In this document: piece after piece, positions 7,448-15,945 of the stretch
Position numbering within the stretch: the first letter of the stretch is position 1
Layout of the letters: every line of letters starts with the position of its first letter
Notes under the pieces: model-generated
The model's database searches: none
Told to the model about the DNA's origin: nothing
The model's input: the letters and a program-made list of their open reading frames with translations, nothing else
Assembly: GCA_963169915.1 (NCBI GenBank)
Contig: CAUJEM010000050.1
Location: forward strand, 1-35,227
Direction of reading: 5' to 3'
Length of the DNA: 35,227 nucleotides
Origin: Myxococcota bacterium
GTDB taxonomy: Bacteria; Myxococcota_A; Polyangia; Polyangiales; Polyangiaceae
Translations under genes and position numbers: made by a program

Positions 7448-10261
7448 ATGAGTGAGCTGCTACCCAAGGCCTATGAGCCCGCGGCGGTCGAGCCGCGCTG
7501 GTACGACACGTGGATCCGCCTCGGCCTCTTCGCCGCGAGCGAGGCGCCGGGGGACGAGCGCCCCGTCTACGTCCTGCCCTTGCCGCCGCCGAACGTGACC
7601 GGCTCGCTGCACATCGGGCACGCGCTGATGGGCACGCTCGAGGACGTGCTGGTGCGGCACAAGCGCATGCAGGGCTACAACGTCCTGTGGCAACCGGGGA
7701 TCGACCACGCGGGCATCGCCACGCAGACGGTGGTGGAGCGCCAGCTCCAGCGCGAGGGCAAGACGCGCCACGAGCTCGGGCGCGAGGCCTTCATCGAGCG
7801 GGTGTGGCGCTGGAAGGCCGAGTCCGGTGGGCGCATCGCCGAGCAGATGCGCACGCTCGGCTGCTCGCTCGACTGGGACCGCACCAAGTTCACGATGGAC
7901 CCGGAGATGAACGAGGCCGTGGTCGAGGCCTTCGTCCGGCTCTACGAGGAGGGGCTCATTTACCGCGCCACGCGGCTCGTCAACTGGGACGTGCAGGCGC
8001 AGACGGTGCTGTCCGATCTCGAGGTGGAGACGGAGGAGAACGTCAGCGGCACCCTCTATGAATTCGCCTACCGGGTGATCGACGCCGACGCGAGCGCCGG
8101 CGCCACGGAGCTGGTCGTCGCGACCACCCGTCCGGAGACCATGCTGGGAGACGCGGCCGTGGCCGTGCACCCGGACGACCCGCGCTACCAGCACCTGCAC
8201 GGCAAGCGGCTCCAGCACCCCTTCCTCGAGCGTCAGATCCCGATCATCACCGACGCCATCCTGGTGGACATGGCCTTCGGCACCGGCGCCGTGAAGGTGA
8301 CCCCGGCCCACGACTTCAACGACTTTGCCACGGGCAAGCGCCACGGCCTCGAGGAGCTCAACATCCTGGAGCTGGACGGGACCCTCAACGCCGCCGCCGG
8401 CGAGTTCGCCGGCATGGAGCGCTTCGCGGCGCGCAAGGCCGTCAAGCGGCGCCTGGCGGAGCTGGGCCTCGAGCGCGGCGAGCGCCCCCACCAGATGACG
8501 CTGCCCCGCTCGCAGCGCTCGGGCACCATCGTGGAGCCCATCATCAGCACCCAGTGGTTCGTCAAGATGGAGCCCCTGGCGGTGCCGGCGCTCGAGGCCG
8601 TGCGCGACGGGCGCACCGAGATCATCCCCGCAGAGTGGGTGAAGACCTGGGAGCACTGGCTCGGCAACATCCAAGACTGGTGCATCTCGCGGCAGCTCTG
8701 GTGGGGCCACCAAATCCCCGCGTTTTACTGCGCGCAGTGCCAGCACGTCATGGTCACGCGGGAGCCTACGGTGGAGCGCTGCACCCAGTGTCGGTCCGAG
8801 CGCGTGGAGCGAGATCCCGACGTGCTCGACACCTGGTTCTCGAGCGGGCTCTGGCCGTTCTCGACGCTCGGCTGGCCGAGAGAGACCCCCGCGCTGGCGC
8901 GCTTCTATCCCGCCAGCGATCTCGAGACGGGCTACGACATCCTGTTTTTCTGGGTGGCGCGCATGATGATGCTGGGGCTCCACTTCATGGGGCAGGTGCC
9001 GTTCCGCCGCGTCCTGCTGCACGGCCTCGTGGTGGACGAGACGGGCGAGAAGATGAGCAAGGTCAAGGGCAACACCCTCGACCCCTTGGACCTCATCGCC
9101 GGCGCCTCCTTCGAGGACATCGTCAAGAAATCCATGCCAGGCGCGCCGGTGCAGGAGGCGCTGGCGCGCTTCAAGCGGGCCTACCCCAGCACCGCGCAGA
9201 TGGGCCATGGGCTGCCCGCCTACGGCACGGACGCCCTGCGCTTCGCGCTCTGCAGCTTCACCCCGCAAGCCAAGCGCATCGCGCTCAGCCCCAAGCGGAT
9301 CGAGGGGTATCGCAATTTCTGCAACAAGATCTACAACGCCGTGCGCTTCGCGCTCGGACACCTCGAGGGGCACACGCTCGGCGCAGAAACCCCTCGCCCG
9401 AGCGCGCTGGCCCACCGCTGGATCTTGTCGCGCCTCGTCAGCGCCGTGGAGGGCAGCACGGCGGGCATCGACGCCTTCCGCTTGGACGACGCCAGCGGCG
9501 CCCTCTACCGTTTCTTCTGGGACGAGCTGTGCGACTGGTACCTGGAGCTCACGAAATCCATCTTCGCCCAGGGCAGCCCGGAGGAGCAGCACGAGGCGCG
9601 CGAGGTCCTCGCGCACGTCATCGAGGCGGCGCTGCGCGCGCTCCACCCCTACGCGCCCTTCTTGACCGAAGAGCTCTGGCAGAAGGTGCCGCGGCGGCCC
9701 GGTCACCCCGAGAGCATCTGCGTGGCGGCGTACCCCACCGCCGCCGACGGCAAGGTGGACGAGGCGGCCGAGCGCCAGATGGGCACGCTGATGGCCGTCA
9801 TCAGCGCTGCGCGCGCGGTGCGGAGCGAGCATGAGCTGCCGCCGGCCACGCGCGTGCCGCTGCGGCTCCGCGCCAGCGACGAGGGCGTCCGCCAGCTGCT
9901 CGAGGCCGAGCGGCGCAGCCTCGTCGCGCTGGTCCGCGCCGAGGAGGACGTGCAGGTCGAGGCGCCCGGCGGCGCGCGGCCGCGAGGCAGCGTGGTCGCC
10001 AGCGCCGGCGAGGTGGAGGTGCTCGTCGGGCTGCTCGGTCACGTGGACCCTGCCAAGGAGGCCGCGCGCATCACCCGTGAGCTCGGCAAGGCCAGCAAGG
10101 ACATCGAGGTGATGACCAAGCGGCTGGCCAACCCCGCCTTCACCGAGAAGGCGCCGCCCGAGGTGGTCGCGGAGGCGCGCCAGCCGCTCGCCGGCCTCGC
10201 GCTGCGTCGGGCTCACCTGCTGGCCGCGCGAGAGCACCTCGCGGAGCTGGAGGAGGGCTGA
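7448..10261 (+). CDS. valS: Valyl-tRNA synthetase
   Basis: The 937-residue class I synthetase charges tRNA-Val. Visible elements are the HIGH motif (LHIGH, residues 54-58, after PLPPPNVTGS) and KMSKV (535-539, in DETGEKMSKVKGNTLDPLD). The CP1 editing domain is between them, and a probable zinc knuckle has Cys428, Cys431, Cys445 and Cys448 (CAQC...CTQC). The anticodon-binding helical domain and a C-terminal tRNA-binding coiled coil (about 855-937) complete the protein. It is full length. It stands alone between the receiver gene and acnA. No T-box or other leader structure is visible. TAGGGT (7427-7432) lies 15 bases before the ATG and there is no Shine-Dalgarno, so the leader is predicted to be very short. 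Confidence 0.97.
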   Translation: MSELLPKAYEPAAVEPRWYDTWIRLGLFAASEAPGDERPVYVLPLPPPNVTGSLHIGHALMGTLEDVLVRHKRMQGYNVLWQPGIDHAGIATQTVVERQLQREGKTRHELGREAFIERVWRWKAESGGRIAEQMRTLGCSLDWDRTKFTMDPEMNEAVVEAFVRLYEEGLIYRATRLVNWDVQAQTVLSDLEVETEENVSGTLYEFAYRVIDADASAGATELVVATTRPETMLGDAAVAVHPDDPRYQHLHGKRLQHPFLERQIPIITDAILVDMAFGTGAVKVTPAHDFNDFATGKRHGLEELNILELDGTLNAAAGEFAGMERFAARKAVKRRLAELGLERGERPHQMTLPRSQRSGTIVEPIISTQWFVKMEPLAVPALEAVRDGRTEIIPAEWVKTWEHWLGNIQDWCISRQLWWGHQIPAFYCAQCQHVMVTREPTVERCTQCRSERVERDPDVLDTWFSSGLWPFSTLGWPRETPALARFYPASDLETGYDILFFWVARMMMLGLHFMGQVPFRRVLLHGLVVDETGEKMSKVKGNTLDPLDLIAGASFEDIVKKSMPGAPVQEALARFKRAYPSTAQMGHGLPAYGTDALRFALCSFTPQAKRIALSPKRIEGYRNFCNKIYNAVRFALGHLEGHTLGAETPRPSALAHRWILSRLVSAVEGSTAGIDAFRLDDASGALYRFFWDELCDWYLELTKSIFAQGSPEEQHEAREVLAHVIEAALRALHPYAPFLTEELWQKVPRRPGHPESICVAAYPTAADGKVDEAAERQMGTLMAVISAARAVRSEHELPPATRVPLRLRASDEGVRQLLEAERRSLVALVRAEEDVQVEAPGGARPRGSVVASAGEVEVLVGLLGHVDPAKEAARITRELGKASKDIEVMTKRLANPAFTEKAPPEVVAEARQPLAGLALRRAHLLAAREHLAELEEG

Positions 10262-10331
10262 CGGGGCGCGCGCAGCGCCTCGGCTCGCCCGACCCACCGG
10301 CGCCGCGCCTCACCACCTCCCCCCCCGGGTC

Positions 10332-10350
10332 CACCGGCGCCGCGCCGGTG
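10332..10350. promoter_or_regulatory. Perfect 9-1-9 palindrome upstream of acnA
   Basis: CACCGGCGC-C-GCGCCGGTG. The one-base centre is unsuited to an RNA hairpin loop but fits a dimeric repressor or activator site. It lies about 19 bases upstream of the putative acnA -35 box. A partial second copy of the left half lies 37 bases further upstream. Confidence 0.35.
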
Positions 10351-10368
10351 ACTCTGCGGGCCCCTCCC

Positions 10369-10397
10369 TTGAGCTTCTCGCCGGCGTTCTCTAGGGT
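10369..10397 (+). promoter_or_regulatory. Predicted acnA promoter
   Basis: TTGAGC (10369-10374), 17 bases, TAGGGT (10392-10397). It is the only good vegetative-type pair in the gap and would give a leader of about 190 bases. Confidence 0.4.
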
Positions 10398-10593
10398 AGG
10401 CGGGCGACGGAGCCGCTCTGGGGCCCTGGCTGTGGCCCCCCCCGGACGGAAGACCCACGGCGGCGCCGGCGCAGCGTACCGTCTCGCGCGCGTGCCATGG
10501 GGCAACGCGAGCGGTAGGCCTCAGCCGTGACCCTAGCGAGGCGAGCCCCTCGTCTCAGCGCCCCCCCTCCAAGCCTCTCCCAGGAGCTCCTCC

Positions 10594-13341
10594 ATGACCG
10601 ACACCTTCGCCACCCACACCACCCTCGAGGTCGCTGGTAAGTCCTATCGCATCGCCAGCCTGAAGAAGCTGGGGGCGCGCTTCGATCTCACGCGGCTTCC
10701 GTACTCCCTGAAGGTGCTGCTGGAGAACCTGCTCCGGCACGAGGACGGGCTCAACGTGACGGCCAAGGAGATCGAGGCCATCGCCCGCTGGGAGCCGGCG
10801 GAGGTCTCGGAGACGGAGATCGCCTTCATGCCCGCGCGGGTCATCCTGCAGGACTTCACGGGGGTGCCCTGCGTGGTGGACTTGGCCGCCATGCGCGACG
10901 CCATGGTGGCGCTCGGGGGTGACCCCGCCCAGATCAACCCGCAGTCTCCCTGTGAGCTCGTCATCGATCACTCGGTGCAGGTGGACGCCTTCGGCAGCGC
11001 GGACGCCTTGGCGCGCAACGCGGAGTTCGAGTTCGAGCGCAACCATGAGCGGTACTCCTTCCTGCGCTGGGGGCAGAAGGCGCTCAGCGACTTCCGCGTG
11101 GTCCCACCGGCCACCGGCATCGTGCATCAGGTCAACCTGGAGTACCTCTCGCGCGTCGTCATGACGCGCGAGCAAGCGGGGGTCACCTGGGCCTTCCCCG
11201 ACACGCTCTTCGGCACGGACTCTCACACCACCATGGTCAACGGCCTCGGCATCTTGGGCTGGGGCGTCGGCGGCATCGAGGCGGAGGCCGCCATGTTGGG
11301 GCAGCCCTCGTCCATGCTCATCCCCCAAGTGGTCGGCGTGCGGCTGCAGGGGCGGCTCGCGGAGGGCACCACCGCGACGGATCTGGTGCTCACCGTCACC
11401 GAGCGGCTGCGCAAGCACGGCGTGGTCGGGAAGTTCGTGGAGTTCTTCGGCCCTGGCCTCCAGCACCTGGCGCTGGCGGATCGCGCCACGCTCGGTAACA
11501 TGGCGCCCGAGTACGGCGCCACCTGCGCCATCTGCCCCATCGACGCAGAGTCCCTGAATTACTTGCGGCTCTCGGGGCGTGATCCGGAGCTCATCGCGCT
11601 GGTGGAGGCCTACGCCAAAGAGCAGGGGCTCTGGCACGAGGAGGGCAGCGTCGAGCCGCGCTTCAGCTCGGTGGTGGAGGTGGAGCTCGGCAGCATCGTC
11701 CCGTCGCTCGCCGGGCCCAAGCGCCCGCAAGACCGCGTGCTGCTCACCGACATGCCCAAGAGCTACGAGACCGCCATGCGGGCGCTCGGCAAGGCCGAGG
11801 CCTGGGACAAGCAGCGCGAGCGCTTCCTGAGCGAAGGGGGCAGCACCGCCGTCGGCCGGGAGGAGAGCCAGCGGGAGCACGCCGCCAGCGTGTGTGATCA
11901 GCCAGGCCACTGTCAGCTCGACAACGGCTCGGTGGTCATCGCCGCCATCACCTCCTGCACCAACACCTCCAACCCGAGCGTGATGCTGGGCGCCGGGCTG
12001 CTCGCGCGCAAGGCGGCCGCGCGCGGCCTGAAGCCGAAGCCTTGGGTGAAGACCTCGCTCGCCCCAGGCTCCAAAGTGGTCACGGACTACCTCGAGAAGA
12101 CCGGCCTGCTCACCGAGCTCGAGCAGCTCGGCTTCTACGTGGTGGGCTACGGCTGCACCACGTGCATCGGCAACTCCGGGCCGCTGCCGGACGACGTCAG
12201 CGCCCTCATCACGAAGCAGGATCTCACCGTGGCGGCCGTGCTCTCGGGCAACCGCAACTTCGAGGGGCGCATCCACGCCGAGGTGAAGATGAACTACCTC
12301 GCCTCACCGCCGCTGGTGGTGGCCTACGCCCTGGCGGGCACCATCGACGTGGACTTGTCCACGCAGCCGCTCGGCCTGGACCGGGACGGCAAGGAGGTCT
12401 TCCTCAGGGACCTCTGGCCGACCACGCGGGAGATCTCCGACCTGATCGCGCAGGCGGTCACCTCGGACTCCTTCACCAAGGAGTACTCCGACGTGTTCCG
12501 CGGCAGCGACGCCTGGAACGCCATCGCCGTCCCGGAGGGCGCGCAGTACGCCTGGGACGCCAAGAGCACCTACATCAAGAACCCCCCCTACTTCGAGGGC
12601 ATGACCATGGCGCTGCCCACGCTCACGGACATCGAGGGCGCGCGCTGCCTCGGCCTGTTCGGGGACTCCATCACCACCGACCACATCTCCCCCGCCGGCT
12701 CCATCAAGCAGGACTCCCCCGCCGGCAAGTACCTGCTGGCGCGCGGCGTGGGCACCACGCAGTTCAATTCCTACGGCTCGCGCCGCGGCAACGACGACGT
12801 GATGGTGCGCGGCACCTTCGCCAACATCCGCATCAAGAACCGCATCCTCGACGGCAAAGAGGGCGGCTACACCCTGCACGTCCCCAGCGGCGAGACGCTC
12901 AGCATCTACGACGCTGCCATGAAGTACAAGGCGGAGGGCACGCCGCTGGTGGTCATCGCGGGCAAGGAGTACGGCACGGGCTCCTCCCGCGACTGGGCCG
13001 CCAAGGGCACGCTCCTGCTCGGCGTGAAGGCCGTCCTCGCGGAGAGCTTCGAGCGCATCCACCGCTCCAACCTCGTCGGCATGGGCGTGCTGCCGCTGCA
13101 GTTCTTGGCGGGGCAGAGCGCCACCACCCTGGGCCTCACCGGCAAGGAGAGCTTCTCCATCACCGGCCTCGACGCCGGCAAGGCCAGCAAGGCGCACGTC
13201 ACCGCCGTCGCCAGCGACGGCCGCCGCACGGAGTTCGACGTCCAGGTGCTGCTGCTCACCCCGAAGGAGCGGGAGTTTTACGCACACGGCGGCATCCTTC
13301 AGTACGTGCTGCGGCAGCTCGCCGGCAAGAAGGCGAGCTGA
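10594..13341 (+). CDS. acnA: Aconitate hydratase, AcnA/IRP1 type
   Basis: The 915-residue enzyme interconverts citrate and isocitrate through a [4Fe-4S] cluster in the TCA cycle. The three cluster Cys are Cys455 ([13 protein letters not shown]), Cys521 and Cys524 ([14 protein letters not shown]). Other family signatures are [20 protein letters not shown] and [15 protein letters not shown]. The domain 4 block includes [34 protein letters not shown] and the [20 protein letters not shown] stretch. The length and domain order match the AcnA/IRP1 class rather than AcnB. Members of this class can bind RNA when the cluster is lost. The start has a clear Shine-Dalgarno AGGAG, 7 bases before the ATG. 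It is monocistronic, with a palindrome-containing upstream region and a hairpin after its stop. Confidence 0.97.
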   Translation: MTDTFATHTTLEVAGKSYRIASLKKLGARFDLTRLPYSLKVLLENLLRHEDGLNVTAKEIEAIARWEPAEVSETEIAFMPARVILQDFTGVPCVVDLAAMRDAMVALGGDPAQINPQSPCELVIDHSVQVDAFGSADALARNAEFEFERNHERYSFLRWGQKALSDFRVVPPATGIVHQVNLEYLSRVVMTREQAGVTWAFPDTLFGTDSHTTMVNGLGILGWGVGGIEAEAAMLGQPSSMLIPQVVGVRLQGRLAEGTTATDLVLTVTERLRKHGVVGKFVEFFGPGLQHLALADRATLGNMAPEYGATCAICPIDAESLNYLRLSGRDPELIALVEAYAKEQGLWHEEGSVEPRFSSVVEVELGSIVPSLAGPKRPQDRVLLTDMPKSYETAMRALGKAEAWDKQRERFLSEGGSTAVGREESQREHAASVCDQPGHCQLDNGSVVIAAITSCTNTSNPSVMLGAGLLARKAAARGLKPKPWVKTSLAPGSKVVTDYLEKTGLLTELEQLGFYVVGYGCTTCIGNSGPLPDDVSALITKQDLTVAAVLSGNRNFEGRIHAEVKMNYLASPPLVVAYALAGTIDVDLSTQPLGLDRDGKEVFLRDLWPTTREISDLIAQAVTSDSFTKEYSDVFRGSDAWNAIAVPEGAQYAWDAKSTYIKNPPYFEGMTMALPTLTDIEGARCLGLFGDSITTDHISPAGSIKQDSPAGKYLLARGVGTTQFNSYGSRRGNDDVMVRGTFANIRIKNRILDGKEGGYTLHVPSGETLSIYDAAMKYKAEGTPLVVIAGKEYGTGSSRDWAAKGTLLLGVKAVLAESFERIHRSNLVGMGVLPLQFLAGQSATTLGLTGKESFSITGLDAGKASKAHVTAVASDGRRTEFDVQVLLLTPKEREFYAHGGILQYVLRQLAGKKAS

Positions 13342-13365
13342 GGCGCCCCTCGGAGGAGGCTCACA

Positions 13366-13394
13366 CCCCAGCGCGCTCCAAGGGCGCGCTGGGG
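13366..13394. terminator. Strong hairpin between acnA and the glutaredoxin lipoprotein gene
   Basis: CCCCAGCGCGC (13366-13376) and GCGCGCTGGGG (13384-13394) form a perfect 11-bp stem with the 7-base loop TCCAAGG. It lies between two convergent stop codons. No T-run follows on either strand, so it is a GC-rich, probably bidirectional terminator or mRNA end barrier. Confidence 0.6.
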
Positions 13395-13411
13395 CTCGAG
13401 CGCCGCGGCGC

Positions 13412-14125
13412 TCAGCGGCTCGCGAGGCGCTCGCCCCGGTACGCCTGCTCCACGGCGCTGGCGTTCGAGCCGCGCACCCAGCGGACCCCGCCCTCGGGGC
13501 TCACCGCGCGCGTCAGGGGGATGGAGCCTCGCTGCCCCACGGGGAGCTCCTGGTAGGGGCGCGCGGCGGCCGAGGCCATCGCCGTCGCGTCGTCCACGTC
13601 CACGGAGACGAAGGGCACTCCGCGCTCGCGCAGCGCGCGCTCGAGGGTGGTGCAGGCGCCGCACCACTCCGCGCCGTAGACGATGACGCGGCTCAGCGAC
13701 GCCACCCGACTCGGGGGCGGCGGCGCGCTCAGGGTGGGCCACCCGACGGGGTACGTCCGCGGGCGCGGGGACGGCGGCTCGGGGGGCTGCGGCGCTGCGT
13801 CGCTCGTGGAGCGCTCCGCCGCGGTCGGGAAGCTCGGCCAGGCGGACCAGTCCGGCAGCGCGGGCAGCGACGGCAGCGACGGCAGGGCGGGCAGGGCGAT
13901 GTTGATGATCACTGGGGTCGCCGAGGCCTCGCGGTGGGGGCGCGCCGCGGCGGCGGGGCTCGGCGCCGACGGCGCGGGCAGCGGCTCGAGCTCCAGCGGC
14001 GACGGCGGAGCGGCAGCTTGCAGCGGCGCTGGCAGGGGCGGGGGCGGCTCCGCGCGCTGGCAAGCAGCGGTCGAGGCGAGGACGGGAAGCAGGGTGAGGG
14101 CGAGGTGGGCGGGGCGGATCGTCAT
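13412..14125 (-). CDS. Predicted lipoprotein with glutaredoxin-like CxxC domain
   Basis: The 237-residue protein has a lipoprotein-type signal peptide (hydrophobic core about 6-20, then STAAC with Cys22 as the lipidation residue). A long Pro/Ala/Leu-rich spacer (about 25-140, with the repeated LPSLPSLPALP) follows, and then a small C-terminal thioredoxin-fold domain, VIVYGAEWCGACTTLERALR, with active-site Cys155 and Cys158. The layout suggests an envelope-anchored thiol oxidoreductase held off the membrane by a flexible arm. The expected glutaredoxin TVP loop seems replaced by GSIPLT. The ATG at 14125 is preferred over upstream in-frame starts because AAGGAG lies 8 bases before it. A near-perfect sigma-54 promoter predicts transcription start about 17 bases upstream. 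The gene is divergent from dps, which suggests a stress or redox link (inference). Confidence 0.8.
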   Translation of the reverse strand: MTIRPAHLALTLLPVLASTAACQRAEPPPPLPAPLQAAAPPSPLELEPLPAPSAPSPAAAARPHREASATPVIINIALPALPSLPSLPALPDWSAWPSFPTAAERSTSDAAPQPPEPPSPRPRTYPVGWPTLSAPPPPSRVASLSRVIVYGAEWCGACTTLERALRERGVPFVSVDVDDATAMASAAARPYQELPVGQRGSIPLTRAVSPEGGVRWVRGSNASAVEQAYRGERLASR

Positions 14126-14152
14126 GGCAGCGGCTCCTTCTACCGTCGCCTC

Positions 14153-14168
14153 AGCAAGCGCGGTGCCA
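14153..14168 (-). promoter_or_regulatory. Sigma-54 promoter of the glutaredoxin lipoprotein gene
   Basis: On the minus strand TGGCACC-GCGC-TTGCT matches the sigma-54 consensus (TGGCAC-N5-TTGCW) in full, with GG and GC exactly 10 bases apart. Counting GC as -13/-12 puts the start at about 14142. That is 17 bases before the ATG and just ahead of the AAGGAG ribosome site. Two palindromes (14244-14255 and 14261-14270) lie about 100-130 bases upstream, where enhancer-binding proteins usually bind. Confidence 0.7.
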
Positions 14169-14243
14169 GGTGCCATTCTCAGGATTTCCTTGAGCTTTTC
14201 TGGTCTCTGCGGCGACCCCGAGCGACGCCTCGGGCAAGCTCAG

Positions 14244-14270
14244 CGATCGCGATCGGCCGCCGTCGCGACG
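14244..14270. promoter_or_regulatory. Two adjacent palindromes, possible enhancer site
   Basis: CGATCGCGATCG (14244-14255) and CGTCGCGACG (14261-14270) are both perfect palindromes, with centres 16 bases apart, in the dps-glutaredoxin intergenic region. Their distance from the sigma-54 promoter fits a bacterial enhancer. They could also serve the divergent dps gene. CpG-rich DNA makes short palindromes fairly common, so confidence is low. Confidence 0.3.
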
Positions 14271-14374
14271 CGGGCGCGCGCGGACCGCTAGCCCACGGTG
14301 GACGTCAGGTTGCTTTTCCGTCCAAAGTGACCACCTTCCGAGCCACTCGTACCCCCCTACCCTAGGAAGCCAGC

Positions 14375-14842
14375 ATGAACGTCGACATCGGCATCGAAGC
14401 CAAAGCACGGGAAGAGATCGCTCAAGGGCTCGCGCGCGTGCTCGCGGACTCCTACACGCTGTACCTCAAGACCCACAATTTCCACTGGAACGTCACGGGC
14501 CCCATGTTCCAGACCCTGCACCTCATGTTCGAGACCCACTACACGGAGCTGGCCACCGCCGTGGATCTCGTCGCGGAGCGCATCCGGACGCTCGGCTTCC
14601 CCGCCCCCGGCAGCTACAAGCAGTTCAGCGCCCTCTCCTCCGTGAAGGAGGAGGACGGGGTGCCGTCGGCCAACGACATGATCCGCCAGCTCGTCGAGGG
14701 GCACGAGACCGTGGCGCGCACGGCCCGCGGCGTGTTCAAGGTGGCCGAGGGCGTCAGCGACCAGCCGACGTGTGACCTGCTCACCCAGCGGATGCAGACG
14801 CACGAGAAGACGGCCTGGATGCTGCGCTCCCTGCTCGCGTAG
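14375..14842 (+). CDS. dps: Dps-family ferritin-like protein
   Basis: The 155-residue protein has the standard Dps length and the signature [20 protein letters not shown]. By alignment with Dps from memory, the intersubunit ferroxidase residues are His37, His49, Glu53, Asp64 and Glu68 (VDLVAER region). Dps dodecamers oxidise Fe(II) with peroxide, store iron and protect DNA in starvation or oxidative stress. There is no Lys-rich N-terminal tail, so direct DNA binding through that tail is unlikely. AGGAAG precedes the ATG by 7 bases and TACCCT (14357-14362) lies 12 bases upstream. It is followed by a strong hairpin and is divergent from a sigma-54-driven thiol lipoprotein gene. Confidence 0.92.
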   Translation: MNVDIGIEAKAREEIAQGLARVLADSYTLYLKTHNFHWNVTGPMFQTLHLMFETHYTELATAVDLVAERIRTLGFPAPGSYKQFSALSSVKEEDGVPSANDMIRQLVEGHETVARTARGVFKVAEGVSDQPTCDLLTQRMQTHEKTAWMLRSLLA

Positions 14843-14864
14843 GCTAGCCACGGCGACGTCCCGG

Positions 14865-14898
14865 CGCGGGGGCACCTCCCAGGGAGGGCGCCCCCGCG
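14865..14898 (+). terminator. Nested hairpin downstream of dps
   Basis: The outer stem CGCGGGGGC (14865-14873) / GCCCCCGCG (14890-14898) encloses an inner CCTCCC/GGGAGG stem (14875-14887). It is very stable, with no T-run after it. Its position 22 bases past the dps stop fits a terminator. Confidence 0.55.
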
Positions 14899-15017
14899 GC
14901 TCGTTGGGGGCTCGGGGGGCCCTCGCCCTTTGCCGGGTGAGCGGCGGCGGGGGAGGGCCGACGGTGCTCGTCCGTCGGCGCGGGGGCTTGACGGGCGCCG
15001 CCGATGGAGCCAATAAC

Positions 15018-15036
15018 GCGATTGATTCGCATTGTC
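15018..15036. promoter_or_regulatory. Possible Fur-type operator before the methyltransferase gene
   Basis: GCGATTGATTCGCATTGTC matches 12 of 19 positions of the classical Fur box by my own alignment. It lies 15 bases before the start codon in an island that is clearly AT-richer than its surroundings. A TTGACG box (14988-14993) upstream would place it near the -10 region or transcription start. The match is not decisive. Confidence 0.3.
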
Positions 15037-15050
15037 GTTTTGGAGGTTTT

Positions 15051-15875
15051 ATGTCTCACCACGTTGAAGCGCTCGACCTACCCGGGGCCACCCTCGACGC
15101 CGCCCGGATGCCAGGGCACTGGCTGCTCGCTCGGATGGGCAAGCGCGTGCTGCGCCCAGGTGGGCTGGAGCTGACGCAGAAGATGCTCGAGGGGCTCGCC
15201 ATCGCGTCGTCGGACCACGTGGTGGAGCTTGCGCCTGGGCTCGGGACGACCACGCGCTTGGTGCTCGGCTTCGATCCAGCGTCCTACATCGGCGTGGATC
15301 GCGACGAGGCGGCCGTGCGCTCGGTGCAGCGCGCCCTCCGCCCGGGGCGCGACCAGGTGCGTCAAGGCGCCGCCGCCAAGACCGGGCTCGAGAGCGGCTC
15401 GGCGTCCGTGGTGCTGGGAGAGGCCATGCTGACCATGCACACGGCCGAGCAGAAGGCGGCCATCATCCGCGAGGCGCACCGCGTGCTGAGCGCCGGCGGG
15501 CGCTACGGCATCCACGAGCTGGCGCTGACGCCCGATGACCTCCCGGAGAGCGACAAGAGCGAGATCAACCGCGCCCTCTCGGACAGCATCCACGTCGGCG
15601 CCCGCCCGCTCACCGTGCAGGAGTGGCGCCAGGTGCTGAGCGAGGGCGGCTTCGAGGTCACCTACAGCGCCACGGCCCCGATGGCGCTGCTGGAGTCGAG
15701 CCGCGTCATCGCGGACGAGGGCCTGCTCGGCGCCATGCGCATCACCGCCAACGTCTTGCGCAACCCCGCCGCGCGCCAGCGCATCTTGGAAATGCGCGCG
15801 GTGTTCCGGCGGTACGCCTCGAAGATGTGCGCCGTCACGCTGGTGGCGCGGCGGCGTGAGCTGCCGAGCGCCTGA
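15051..15875 (+). CDS. Class I SAM-dependent methyltransferase
   Basis: The 274-residue protein has the conserved N-terminal block LPGATLDAARMPGHWLLARM and GKRVLRPGG, then SAM-binding motif I VELAPGLGTT (58-67) and the acidic loop GVDRDE (81-86). A motif IV-like region (LGEAMLTMHT) and the post-motif HRVLSAGGRYGIHELAL are also present. The C-terminal part resembles the substrate-capping region of type 11 or UbiE-like enzymes. The substrate is unknown. The start is well defined: TGGAGG (15041-15046) is 4 bases before the ATG, and the frame open upstream is low-complexity. It is a single gene with its own promoter region containing a possible Fur box, and it ends in a strong bidirectional hairpin. 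Proximity to dps would suit an iron-linked role, but that is inference. Confidence 0.85.
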   Translation: MSHHVEALDLPGATLDAARMPGHWLLARMGKRVLRPGGLELTQKMLEGLAIASSDHVVELAPGLGTTTRLVLGFDPASYIGVDRDEAAVRSVQRALRPGRDQVRQGAAAKTGLESGSASVVLGEAMLTMHTAEQKAAIIREAHRVLSAGGRYGIHELALTPDDLPESDKSEINRALSDSIHVGARPLTVQEWRQVLSEGGFEVTYSATAPMALLESSRVIADEGLLGAMRITANVLRNPAARQRILEMRAVFRRYASKMCAVTLVARRRELPSA

Positions 15876-15906
15876 GCCACCTCGGGCGCGAGCGCCCCTC
15901 TTCGAG

Positions 15907-15940
15907 AGAGCCGCGGGCCCCACCAGGGCGCCGCGGCTCT
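15907..15940. terminator. Strong bidirectional hairpin
   Basis: AGAGCCGCGG (15907-15916) pairs with CCGCGGCTCT (15931-15940). An inner GCCC/GGGC pair around CACCA extends the stem to 14 pairs with one bulged G. It sits between the convergent methyltransferase and lipoprotein genes, and no T-run is present. Confidence 0.6.
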
Positions 15941-15945
15941 GGCGT

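Larger units (their letters stand above)
10262..10593. other. 332-base gene-free region between valS and acnA
   Basis: No plausible gene is seen here. It contains a small hairpin just after valS (GGCGC...GCGCC, about 10265-10279). A 15-base direct repeat (CACCGGCGCCGCGCC) occurs at 10295-10309 and 10332-10346. The second copy is part of a perfect 9-1-9 palindrome (10332-10350). A promoter-like TTGAGC-N17-TAGGGT lies at 10369-10397, followed by a leader of roughly 190 bases to acnA. The Shine-Dalgarno of acnA (AGGAG, 10582-10586) is itself the left arm of the palindrome AGGAGCTCCT (10582-10591). Confidence 0.6.

Noticed and set aside
7460..10297. Minus-strand frame of 945 codons
   Set aside because: Fully antisense to valS, whose motifs are complete.
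13880..13920. Tandem GGCAGCGAC-type repeats as a mobile or regulatory repeat
   Set aside because: They encode the LPSLPSLPALP spacer of the lipoprotein and are explained by coding low complexity.
14126..14176. Upstream in-frame ATG at 14176 for the glutaredoxin lipoprotein
   Set aside because: It would lie upstream of the sigma-54 transcription start and would bury the signal peptide behind 17 extra residues.
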